DNA from: Atopsyche davidsoni
Lineage: Eukaryota > Arthropoda > Insecta > Trichoptera > Hydrobiosidae
Assembly: GCA_022113835.1 (NCBI GenBank)
Contig: JAILWY010000020.1
Coordinates: forward strand, 1,736,001 to 1,800,000
DNA length: 64,000 nucleotides
Reading direction: 5' to 3'
Made by a program: the position numbers and the translations under genes. Below the pieces are notes generated by a model. The model worked only from the letters and a program-made list of their open reading frames with translations, was not told the DNA's origin and did no database searches. Each line of letters opens with the position of its first letter. Within the stretch, counting starts at the first letter, position 1. This document shows positions 22,599-33,369 of this stretch, piece by piece.

Positions 22599-25500
22599 CT
22601 AGCCGTGCTTCTGCAGCAGCTCGCTGGCCTTCGCCTTCTCCAGCTTGGTGACGCGCGCCATGGACTTGGAGCCCAGCAGACCACCTCCCCAGTGCCTACG
22701 CAGCTCGTCGTACCGCTCATTGAAGTTGGTCTTGATGGCTTCCACCAGCTTGCTGAATGCGGCGCGATCTCCAGACTCAACCTAGAACAGCACTCATTGT
22801 TAATATCTACATCACGCTGCAACTAGTTATGGAATATTGTTGAATGGAAACCATGTTATAAGAGTTTTGCGTTACAAGGGTTAACTAATCATGGATTTGC
22901 CTTCAATTATTTGATCTCTGCATCATTCACACAGCATATGAATACTAATAAATAAAAATAAAACGATTAGGCATAATTTGAATTAATGGTGCTACTGACG
23001 GCGTTAAAGCGCTCTACACAGTTTTTTAATGTCATTTCTTTAAGTTCTAATATAAACTAGGAATACTGTTGAGCTGGCTTGTGTACAATCAGATATGCTT
23101 GTTTTGGTGGTAGAAGCGTTTTCCGCATAACACTGTAGGATAGCAAATGAATCATCATTTCATGCACAAGCCTCGAGAGGACTTATTATTGACAACAGTT
23201 TGTTTTAAAATAGTCATATAGAAATTAATACAGAATAAGAGACAGGGGACTCACATTGGTCAGGCAGACGCAACTGCAGTTCTTCCTGCGGATGAGGGCC
23301 CCCAGACGAGCCTTGCCCTTCACCACGCAGTACGGGACTCCCATCTTGCGGCACAGGGCGGGCAAGAACAGGACCAGCTGAAAAATAAGTGGACTTGTAG
23401 GCAACTTCCAAATAACAGTCTTGGGGGGTGATTTTGGTTTAGAAGTTATTCCAGCATCTGCCGTCAGACTTCACTTCATATTTTATTAACTGTTCTCCAG
23501 TGGCTACTTCTGAAATGAAGCAGGTGGAATTCTCTGTTGCCATAGCCAAGCATTATTTACTGTTCAATTTCTGTTTGAAGCAGTATCTAAAAAATCTTTC
23601 ATCATAGTAAATTAATGAAGTAACGATAGAAATGAATAAAGGATTGTTTAGCTCAGGGTCAAGAGACATCAGAGAGAAAGGGGCGCCACACACTGTTGTG
23701 CAAACACTCACCCAACCTCAGTCGAAGAAATTCAAACATCATTGCTAAACACATTTATACATATTAAGCACTAGCAACTATGTAAAATGATTCTTACCTC
23801 AATGGGGTCAACATCGTGGGCGATGATGACAAGCTGAGCCTTCTTCTTCTCTACAAGGCGGGTGACGGTGTTGGTGCCGGCGCGGATGGTGTTGGGTCGC
23901 TTGGAAGGCGCTTCCTCCTTGCCGGCGACCTGAAAGATACCAAGGAGTCAGACTCTTCGTTCTAATCGATGCACTTGACAGTCACTTTGAGAAGATCAGA
24001 GTTAAAAAGCTCGTAAGTGGTTACAATCACTGCATTCATTTGCTTTTGTTTCATCATTGGACCATTTTAAGACTTGAAATTTAACCTAACAGCACGACAC
24101 AAATATAAATTGACAAATCTGTAATTGGATTATAATGATTTCACTTGATTAAGACTCAGCACATTCAGGATATATGAAATTCAATCAATGAATCTCATAA
24201 CAGATAATGGCAGTGCTACATTTTACCTAAAGAAAATTATTTAATCTGTCAGCTCTAATAATATCCTGTTATAGTAATATATGACATGAATATATCATTA
24301 TATAATGTATACTGGACTCTTGGACAATGTATTTCTCTTCACGGTGTCAAATAAGACTACTTAAAAAAAGTGATAATAGACGTAAATTACCTTGGCCTCA
24401 GCTTTGGCCTTCAGGCGCTGCTTCTTTTGGATGTCGCTCTCGGGTCTGTACTTGCCCAGGATTTTGAACAGTCCCTTGGCTGGAAAAAATGTTTTTTTCA
24501 TAAATCATTATCAAACGTCAGTAGAAACAATAATAATTATAGTTGGTACTGATTGGATCACATCAGTGTTAAAAAGCTCGTATGTGTTAAACATCACGGT
24601 TTATTCAGATGTATGTTTCATCACAGTGATCCAAAACGATATTGTTTTTAATTATGAAACAGTAAAAACCATTTTGTGTATTTTAAACAATCCAAAATTC
24701 AGGGAATTAAGTCGTGAACTTGGACATTTATCCAAACTTAAATCGTAATTTAGCTTAAAGATATTAATCATTTTACTTGTGATTTATTTTAGTTTAAATA
24801 TAAGGAGACTATAAAATAAAAAAATCACCCAGGACTTGCCTAATACATAAGATACAAGACTTTTAATAAAAGATAAACAGCTAATATACTATGTTTTGTT
24901 TGAGATCACTTGTCCTTGAGTTTCAAGCGGTAGATTGACAATGATACTGACCGGTCTGCTTGTCAAGTGTGGACTGGAACTGGTGGATTGGTGGGGGCAC
25001 CTTGAGGCGGCGCTGGAGCACAGCCTTCTGTCGCTGAATGCGCACATACTTGGGCCAGCGTACGAAGCGGGACAGGTCGCGGGTCGGTTGCACATCCTGG
25101 CCTGAAACACACATCATATTCATCCAAATACAATAATTTAAATTGAATGGAGAAAAACTTGAGAAGAACTGACTGGATTGAGTATAAATTTAGCAATTTG
25201 CCATGAGACAGGGAGAAATTATAGATTATCGGCAATTAATTAATATTATAGAGAATAAATTTATTTTCACTATTTTAATTTTACGTATCCACTGCATACC
25301 ACATGACTTATAGACTAGCCAAAAAAGTTGTTATAATGCAAATCATAAATACAAAACTTTTGTACCATTATGAAATTGACGGGTCACTCATCTGCATTGC
25401 AAACAAAGTTGCAGCAGGACAACTATATTTATAGTGATCTACACTGTTATTATGATAAGAGTTAAAAAGCAGGAATACTTAAAGTATTCTCCATCAATGT

Positions 25501-26648
25501 AAATAAAGTGAGAATTTTCTTACCAATTCCAAAGTTGCGTGTCCTCTTCTCGAAGAGGGGGTTGACAACCTTCTTGGGCTCAACTTTTTTCACGACCAGG
25601 GGGGCCGCCGCCACCTTCTTTCCCATCTTCTTCTTAGGCTGGAATAAACAAAACACATTGAAAATCAAGCACATTATTTTTTAGACACCTAAATCATAGT
25701 ATTTCAAGTCCAATCTAAAGTTCTTATTTTTTTAAAGTATGTAAACATAACCCAAAGACAAAGATTACATACAGCAGTTTGTTAGCCACCGAAAAAATCA
25801 TTGCATGAATAAGACACATTCGTTTTCAAGACACCAACTTTTTCTGAATTCTATCGTTTTAACCTCTCATCAGAAGCAGTCAACCAGATCCTAAAGATTT
25901 CGCCACTGGTTGGTTCATGTATCTTGTAATAATATAATCATCGAAAAAAACTATTATTACCAACCAGAATATAATAAAAAAGCATAGAAAGTCTATTACT
26001 TGGAGATAATAAATGTAATTGATCTTGGAAATTTTGCGATGTGTAAGTGCTAAGTATATGAAGATATCAGTTGAATCGAGATGTAAGTTAACATAAATGA
26101 CTATAAACACAAATAAGAGCCTAAATAGTATGTAAACAAAACCTTATTGATAGATACTGATAGAAAAACGGTGAAGAGCTACAAAAATCTAGCCTGTCAA
26201 CACATAACCAAAGAGAATCGCAACACAAATATAATTAGTATACCTCCAGTACATATTACAACTTGGATAAAAGGCACTTGAAAACAATATAGTTATTTCA
26301 ACGTATGATTAAAAATGCACATTTATCCTCGATCTCCATCTGACTTGTAGTTTTATAGGTTATACACGCGCATAATAACACTTCACAATACTCAAAAAGT
26401 AATCTATCCAAAATACTAAATAAAACGCGCCGATGTAGTTTACACTAGAAATAATTCATAACAAGCTCTTGAATGTGGAGACAATATTGTTTTGACACTG
26501 AGAAAGATGGCAATGCGTGTTCTCGGTCTACTATAACGAACGTCACAAGGCGTACGGAAAGAGGATCATCGGCGGGTAAAAACACAAAAATACGTTAAAA
26601 TATATGAACTCGCGGATAAAAACACAAACTCACCTTCTTCTGTACCAT
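22599..26648 (-). CDS. RpL7A: Ribosomal protein L7A (eL8), seven exons
   Basis: Component of the large cytosolic ribosomal subunit, contacting 28S/5.8S rRNA through an L7Ae-type kink-turn-binding fold. Coding exons, in order of translation: 26634-26648, 25524-25638, 24952-25101, 24391-24479, 23798-23929, 23255-23377 and 22599-22781. All six introns are GT-AG and the frame closes at 807 nt, giving 268 residues against 266 in human. Landmarks include [18 protein letters not shown] (about 26-43), [20 protein letters not shown] (about 50-69), [20 protein letters not shown] (about 136-155), [30 protein letters not shown] and [14 protein letters not shown]. The start, AAGATGG, lies 15 nt before the first donor. 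Introns 3, 4 and 6 hold box C/D snoRNAs, as in vertebrate RPL7A. Human RPL7A likewise hosts U24 and U36. No frame break is seen, so the gene looks intact. Confidence 0.98.
23076..23172 (-). ncRNA. SNORD24-like: Box C/D snoRNA, U24-like, in RpL7A intron 6
   Basis: On the minus strand a perfect 8-bp terminal stem (GGCTTGTG 23165-23172 with CACAAGCC 23076-23083) closes a C box ATGATGA (23152-23158) and a D box CTGA (23089-23092). ATTTGCTAT just after box C matches the D'-guide of human U24, which targets 28S TAGCAAAT. CTTCTACCACCAA downstream matches the adjoining 28S stretch TTGGTGGTAGTAGC with one mismatch. However, this second match ends about 11 nt before box D instead of touching it, and box D' is degenerate. 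Processing from the spliced intron is expected. Confidence 0.65.
23988..24066 (-). ncRNA. SNORD36-like: Box C/D snoRNA, U36-type, in RpL7A intron 4
   Basis: C box ATGATGA (24051-24057) and D box CTGA (23996-23999) on the minus strand bracket the guide TACGAGCTTTTTAAC (24001-24015). This is a perfect 15-nt complement of the conserved 18S stretch GTTAAAAAGCTCGTA. By the D+5 rule the modified base is the first A of that AAAAA run, the same base as for the copy in intron 3 and the site attributed to vertebrate U36. A C'-like GTGATTG lies midway. No clear terminal stem is visible, so the ends are approximate. Confidence 0.75.
24555..24632 (-). ncRNA. SNORD36-like: Box C/D snoRNA, U36-type, in RpL7A intron 3
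   Basis: This is the best-formed snoRNA of the window. The terminal stem GGATCAC/GTGATCC (24626-24632 with 24555-24561) is perfect. Box C is GTGATGA (24618-24624), D' CTGA (24605-24608), C' GTGATGT (24591-24597) and D CTGA (24563-24566). The guide just before box D (24568-24582) is TACGAGCTTTTTAAC, complementary over 15 nt to 18S GTTAAAAAGCTCGTA. The predicted target is the first A of AAAAA. It is a paralogue of the copy in intron 4; human RPL7A also carries several U36 copies. Confidence 0.88.
25454..25500 (-). pseudogene. Possible decayed third U36 copy in RpL7A intron 2
   Basis: Intron 2 contains GATAAGAGTTAAAAAGC (25454-25470), close to the intron 4 string GATCAGAGTTAAAAAGC that spans its D box and guide. 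Here the D box would read CTTA, and only 10 nt of the 18S complementarity remain. The nearest C-like box is ATTGATGG. This is probably a dead copy, or chance; the shared sequence is short. Confidence 0.3.
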
Positions 26649-26760
26649 CTTGAATGGTATTATATACTAGGATCACAAAACCACGAAAAGATTCGTGGAC
26701 AGTCAACAGACATGAACCAGTCGGCTAAATGGCCGGATAAAAAGAAATTTTGATGACGTT
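26649..26760 (-). promoter_or_regulatory. RpL7A: RpL7A 5' UTR and pyrimidine-rich start region
   Basis: On the minus strand TTTCTTTTT at about 26739-26747 lies about 90 nt upstream of the ATG. It resembles the TOP/TCT initiator of ribosomal-protein genes, which couples transcription and translation to growth signals. No TATA box is evident, and a GC-richer block with a CACGTG E-box palindrome (26806-26811) lies about 60 bp further upstream. The exact start is inferred. Confidence 0.55.
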
Positions 26761-26819
26761 TCCGGTTGCTAGTAAATACACTCTTCTCATTGGCTGCCGC
26801 GCGTCACGTGGTGCAACAA

Positions 26820-29800
26820 CTAAGCGTGCTAGTGTCGCACACTATCAGCGATTATACGAAACATTTTTTGACACGTTTTAAAATAGTAGAAATCTTCTTT
26901 TCAACTTCTTAGTAAATAACAAATGAACATTGTTATTGTTTTTTTAATTATAAATTTTAAAGTTGAGTGAATACATTTTATAGATTATGTGAATTTATAT
27001 AGCTGTGTTTTCTAAAATATCTGGTAAGATATTTATTTTATTAAATTAAGATTAGGTTCGATTAAAATCTTTTTAATAATATAAAACAGTGCATATTTTT
27101 TTTTTTATCAATAATAATAGTAAAACTCTTTCAACGCTCTTTAGTGGTCTTGTCCAACATTAAAAGGTTTCTTAAGTAATATTTCATTATAAGGACTACA
27201 GTTTTGTAGGAATTGAACCTACCAACTATCTAAATTAAGTTTAAATTAAGTTTTGTGATATTCATTGTCAAAATAAAACAGTGTTTCGAAGAAATTTTTC
27301 TTTATTGTAATATTTTTTACCGCACTACGGTGATATCTATACAAGCAATATTCACAAGGTTTAACCATGGTAATAATTAATAATTAAATTGACACAATTT
27401 TAAAGATAACAATATGACTTTTGATATAATACTACTATCTCAAACTAACCTAACAATACAATTCATTTTATGAGAACTAACATTATATACATAATAATTC
27501 ATATCAAGTAATTACTTATCATATATCTCATTACATATATTTGTTGTAATATAATATTGAATAGGTGCAAAAAGTTATAAAGTCTAATTCCCTGTGACTT
27601 TAAGAAGAAATAGTATTTTTATTTTATAAATTTTGGGAATAGGAACCTATTAATATTAAAAATAATATTTAGAGTACACAGCAACGATTTACATAAATAT
27701 TTAGCGTGGACTCAAAAATTACAATGTTGACAAGGTTTGATTTGTTCATAATTTAACATGTTAAAGGTGTTGAATATTTTAATTTAATTCTTCAATCATT
27801 ACAGCATTGAAAATTATCTGAATAAGACTGTGGTGAATAGTACAATACCATTTTCAAAAATTAAAATGTTTTCATTAGTGGTGATTCGATTTGAGAGAAA
27901 CCACCTAACCTTCCATGCTCAATGCATAAATTGAAACGTGGCCGGTTGTTCACTTTGATACTCAATAATTATACTCGTAAAATATCATCATCGTGCTAGT
28001 CAAGCAATGGGATTTATAAAATAAGCAGTTGTCTATTTTGGCAGGACCACACTTGAAGCAGTCTTTAGATTTCTGATAATTATAATCCGTATTGTATATA
28101 TTTTTTGTCACAGACTACGATAATTATATACATGCTTGTGCTAAAATAGATGCATTCTAAGGCTTTAACAATTCTTATGGTGATTCTCATTCAGAAAATT
28201 TTAGTTATTCATATATCACTTGTAGTTACAATGAGTGATATGAAATAACTTTGTAAACATTTATATTACAGATACATATTTTTATATGATATAGGTTGTA
28301 TATTTCAACACCGGAAAGTATTTAACAGTTTTACTATTTACTCATGCTGCAAGTAAGCAATATGACTTCTTCGATATCCATTCAACTAAATATTAATTGT
28401 TTGTAAATTCTGCTGGGGGTGAACTGCCTCTCATAGTATTTACAACTTAACGTATTATATATATATATAAATATTGATAGATTTTCTCATTTCTATTTTT
28501 GATAAAATATTGTTGTCTAATTAAAAGAGCTTTATAGGATGTAGCGAAGACAATACTGGTGCTGAACAGGATTAGAAAGTAACAAATGAAAAAAAAACTA
28601 TTTTTCATAATGATATTTATAACAATAAGAAAATTCTATATTTCTTCATGTTCTCTATGGAGGCATATTACAAATCTACAGTATGTTAGAATAAATGCTT
28701 TTCAATTCAATGTACACGTTATTTTATTGACAAGTCTGAAAAACAAAAATGCATTTGAATATCTTAAACTCCTTGCATAATGACCAGTCAAAATTCCTCG
28801 ATGCAAACATCAAATGAATACCTCAGTAACCTAACCTCACAGTTTCATTTTCTACGTCTTATTATTGAAATGCTAATTTGAACAAATAATAAAATGTTGC
28901 CTTAGGTGTCGAGCTGTGTTAATACGTAACGCTTGTAAAACATTTCAGTTCTGATAATCATTTTCCTTGATAATGGTTTTAGTATCAGAGGTGAAACATC
29001 AAAGTACCACTAATATACATAGCTTAAAACCCAAGAAAACATTTTTATTATCAACAGCCGGCATCAATAAATTGCACCAGTCACATATTATACAATCTCA
29101 TGCAATAATATTCTGGTATATGGTCCATAGCGGTAGTCCATGGGTCAGGTCGATGGTCACTCGCCGATAACATGAGTGTGCTGCTATATTGTCCACTTTG
29201 TCACTAGGACTCGGACGGCATATATCACAGATATATGAAATGAGTACCTGTTGCCATCTATTTTATACCTTTTGGATACTAAGCGACTACCTGTATGTTA
29301 AAACAAACTAACCTTGCTACTGATTCTAATATACAGTGTAAAATATATATATATTATTGTTTGCATCGATTTTAAGTGGTCGGTCTACAAGAACCTTATA
29401 CGAATTCAATAAACGGTACTTAAAAAAAGATTTATGAACATTTATACATTTACATTTTAATTATTTACATATCATTTAACTTTTAAAAATGTCATTTTTA
29501 TGTCTATTTAAATTTTAATATTAATTTATTAAGTACAATACAATGCTTTGGTATCAATAGTCATTGCACCGATTTAAAGAAACTTTAAAAAAAATATTAT
29601 TTACGTCATCTTACTAATATATTTAACACATAGTTTAGATATTCTTGGCGTATTTGATTAACATGATCTTGAACGGTGAACATTTTTGACCTATTAGATC
29701 ATGCACTAGTCGAGTATCAAAAACAGAAATATTTTTGATGTTGTCAATGGTTAAATCCATTAGTAACTTACTAAAATGCATTTATTTTGATGCAATTACA

Positions 29801-31335
29801 TTAGTAACTTTAAGTAATCTATCTTCCAGTTCATCTTGCCCAAAAATACACCATCTTTTCTTAATCTCAGGTTAATTTTATTTACATAAGAAATACAAAT
29901 CATGTGAAAAAAGCTAGCAGAAGTTGTAAAAATAGATGTGTTTTTTTGTTTGTTATATATATAGAAAAAATATTGATACACACTGCTGCTTAAAATCCAA
30001 TTGTCAAAAAGCAAAATTTATGACTGAACTATAACAGAACTTTAGACACACTTGCAATACAATATTTGCAACATTTAAAATATTTTCTCATATAACATAA
30101 ACAGATTAGAAATAAGGTAGTTTCTACAATTTTATAAGTTTCTACAATACAATAACGTCGTGAGTCAAAAATCAGCTTACGTCGGAAAATGCATTTGTAT
30201 TCTTGTAACTAATATTAAATAGTTTTGCTTTAGTAAACCTTGGATTCCATAATTTTAACACCAGAATTTGTACGATAATCAAGGGTATATATAAAAATTG
30301 AATTCTTAGACGATTGTTTTGATTGAAAATGCTCAAAAATTACTTTTTTTATAGTTATCGTAACAATTCCATGATCATCGTGACATTTTATGTAGAAATT
30401 TTCAATGCTTCCCTCAACACTTGAAAATTGTTAATAGCCAATAAAATAGCATAATAAAATAGCCAAATCTTATTTATGAGATGATAATCTGTTAAGACAT
30501 TTTTAAAATTAACCAGATTATAGCTTTATACAGTAAAAATATACATTTATTTAAAATACTAATCATTCACAAGCATATTACATAATTTAGTCTGTTAAAT
30601 TGGTAGTATTTTTATGCCCGTACATTTGTACATGCAATCGGAGAGATCAAAACGCAATGTCATAAAATACCAAATAATATTTATTTGAAGCTAGTCAATT
30701 TTCTAAATATTATAGTTCATGTATTTTGGCACTATTTGATTAAAATTTGTAAATTCTTCAATTCAACTTCCATCGAAATATCATCATTTTTAATTTTTAA
30801 CGGTCCACATGGCAAAAAAAGTATAGCTTGTAATTGTAGTGAAGAAATTTATTATGAAAATAAGAATAAGTCAGTATTTAAATGGTAAACAATAAAAAAA
30901 AGATAAACGGTGCTTCGATATTTGTTGACTGTTGTTGTTGAAACGAATATTATAATATATCTTTTTATTGAATTTCATGTCCACAGCTCTTTATTGAATG
31001 AACAATTTATTTATTCATAATTTACTTGCGTTTTGAAACTATGATTTTTAATATCTGAAGATTAATTAATACTCAAAACAATGTTTTAGACGAATAATAA
31101 TATTTCGGTAAAAATACAGTAAAATTTGTATTTCGTTGTCATGGATACTGAATGATGGCAATTATCAGTTTATTTTGAAATTTTAACTCTTGTATAAATT
31201 TGTTTTCTGTAAACTACGGTTACAGTGGTTAAATGTAATTTTAAATATATTTTTTTTATTGACCATTAAATTATCGCTAATGCATACAAATTTTAATTTA
31301 ACAATTGAATTAATATTCATTGCTTATATTTTGTC
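26820..31335. other. 4.5-kb AT-rich stretch without recognised genes
   Basis: I see no exon-like frames. A GC-richer patch at about 29120-29225 is unexplained and has no tRNA fold. The small frames here have Lys/Ile/Phe-rich chance compositions. Confidence 0.4.
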
Positions 31336-31340
31336 GACTA

Positions 31341-31888
31341 CAGGGTGTCTCAGAAGCCGTGGTATCAGTGGCATGCGGTGAGGGCAAGCAATGTAACCAA
31401 GGCTAAATGTGGTTTATTTGTAAAATTAAGGGGAACGTTACTTTTTTTAAGATATACTAAAAAATTGCTAGCTCTAAATATAAAAACTAAATAAATATAC
31501 AGATTTTGGTACATTGCATGCCCTCATTGCACGCCACTGCATGGCATCCATCCAAAGAGTTAAAATTTAATATCACATCTAAAGTATTATCAATATAAAT
31601 AATTTTATATTGATTTAGCCTAATATCGCTTTAAAATATTTTAATGTATTGCAATTGCATTATATTGAAAAAAATATATATATATTATAAATATCGAAGC
31701 TCCAAATAAAATAAAAATGTCTACATTATAGCTCCAAAAAAAATTTACTTCGTTTTGAAATGTCAATGAGTTAAGTCGGCAAAACTAGTCACAATAAAAA
31801 CAAAAACGTTGAAAAAAAAAAAAAAACATAAAAAAATGGCACAAAAGTGATACCATTTCGATGCCACCGTGTGTTTTGAGACACCCTG
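31341..31888 (+). mobile_element. Mariner-type MITE interrupted by a hAT MITE
   Basis: Termini CAGGGTGTCTCAGAAGCCG (31341) and, inverted, CAGGGTGTCTCAAAA (right end 31888) are flanked by TA on both sides. The termini remain similar beyond the nested insertion (GGTGGCATC-type string on both sides). No transposase is encoded in the remaining 375 bp. The family resembles TA-flanked, AGGGTGT-starting mariner MITEs, related in terminal style to the element at 7540-8030 but not the same sequence. Confidence 0.7.
31366..31539 (+). mobile_element. hAT MITE, 174 bp, inside the mariner MITE
   Basis: Terminal inverted repeats of 29 bp match at 25 positions (left CAGTGGCATGCGGTGAGGGC, right CAGTGGCGTGCAATGAGGGC when read inward). 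The flanking 8-mers, CGTGGTAT (31358-31365) and CATGGCAT (31540-31547), match at 6 of 8, consistent with an aged 8-bp hAT target duplication. The internal 116 bp is AT-rich and non-coding. Confidence 0.8.
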
Positions 31889-31889
31889 T

Positions 31890-33300
31890 AATTAGCCCAG
31901 ATGTTAATATACATGTGGAAATAAACGAGCTGTTTCTTATTTAGTACTTGAAGTAAAATTATAATATTCATAAGCATAGTTAAATAATGTTGGCATGTCA
32001 GTTTTCTACTTCCCATAAATATTTATATAAAATCTTTACATATTTTTAGTTTCGTACACATTAAAAATAATGAATTCTTTATAACTAGTTAGTACCTGGA
32101 ATAGAACAAGTAAGGCGTACACGCCCAAAGAACCTCAAAAAGTAAGAAAGGTGGATATACTTGCTAAGCAATTTATGTATCTCATATTCCAATGTTTTTT
32201 TACAATGTAATATGCGCACCGGTAATGTTTTTTTAAAATTATAATTAATCCGCAATTTTCATCTATACAGATCTATTGTGTATGCAATCCGTTTCTAGAT
32301 AATCGATTCACGCATGAAAAGTCGTCGATTTTATTAGCGATGGTTCTGTACTTGCATATTACTATACGAACAGTGCCGCAGTAGTTCAATTGGCAAGAGC
32401 GCATCACTCACTCGCATCACGAAAAAAAACTTGCCATTTTATGCATTCATAGATTACCTAAAAACATATTGTACGTACAATTTCTTTATTGTGATTTTGT
32501 ACTATTTAGTAAAACTTGTTTTAATAGTGGTTATAAAAAATATAATTGTTTTATAAAATGTACGCCAATTCTTCAAAATTATACTTTTAGATAAATCTAA
32601 ATTTTTGGCAATTTTAGATAGAATTTATAAATTTATTTACAATTTTTTCAATTAACAAACTATATACCGTAGTAAAATTTTATGTGTAGAATAAGAATGT
32701 AAGTGATTTTTTTATTAAATTTTGCTTTATTTCCAATTGTATGTACTTTTGTACTTAGCTCGGCTAAGAATTAATTAATAGAATTGAAAATAGTGAAAAA
32801 AAATTACTGAGTTTCATACAAAATGTAAAATAATTAAAAATAAAAATGACAAAGAAATCTCACAAAATAAAATCAAGCTGAAAAACTGAAAACGTAATTT
32901 TGCTCATCATTTTCAAGAAGTATATACCTTTTTGAAAACTTAAATGTGTTCGTTGGTTTTGGTGCCGTAAATATTAGTAATTCTGTGAACTTGTTTAAAT
33001 TTCCCTACGTTTCGGTACCGGTACCGGGGCATGGTGTATGATTAATAGCTTAGAGACTCGTGGCTCAAGAAACTTAATAACTAAAAACATAATTGAAAAT
33101 AAAAATATCTCGTCGATTCAGTTGAATGTATAATAACAATATTATTATCATTAAATAATGTACAACTTTGTAAAAAAAAAAAAAATTTACTACTCAAATT
33201 CGAACCTTATAAGCATAGTTAAAGATTAAAGGCTCGAATCAACTGTCAATATGAGCATCATATAATATTTTAAATATAATAAAATACTCGAGTAATTTTT
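31890..33300. other. AT-rich intergenic sequence with a tRNA-like A-box fragment
   Basis: TAGTTCAATTGGCAAGAGCG at 32385-32404 looks like a tRNA D-arm/A-box region, but no T-arm follows. It may be a truncated SINE. Nothing else is recognised. Confidence 0.3.
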
Positions 33301-33319
33301 CCGCGTGTTCATTTTTATT

Positions 33320-33362
33320 GGTGACCGGTTTCGCCAACCTTTCGCGTTGGCGCAATCAAACT
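33320..33362 (-). ncRNA. Hammerhead-ribozyme-like motif (degenerate core), second copy
   Basis: On the minus strand: TTGATTG (33353-33359) in place of CTGATGA, one extra base, stem GCCAAC/GTTGGC around loop GCGAAAG, GAAA, minimal stem III, then GTC (33323-33325). Flanks are homologous to the copy at 10104-10145: ACTCxGTTTGAT on one side and AATAAAAAxGAACA on the other. Both therefore derive from one repeat family. Core substitutions suggest inactivity. Confidence 0.35.
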
Positions 33363-33369
33363 GAGTTTT

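Noticed and set aside
23460..23610. Box C-like ATGATGA in RpL7A intron 5
   Set aside because: The next CTGA is about 130 nt away, no terminal stem forms, and no rRNA complementarity was recognised.
25868..25945. Possible C/D snoRNA in RpL7A intron 1
   Set aside because: The C box is imperfect (TTCGATGATT), the stem is only about 5 bp, and the guide matches no rRNA segment I know.
31771..31797. Fourth hammerhead-like copy (GGCAAAACTAGTCAC near AATAAAAAC)
   Set aside because: Only the GAAAC-GTC side is recognisable with a substitution; stem II and CTGATGA are absent.
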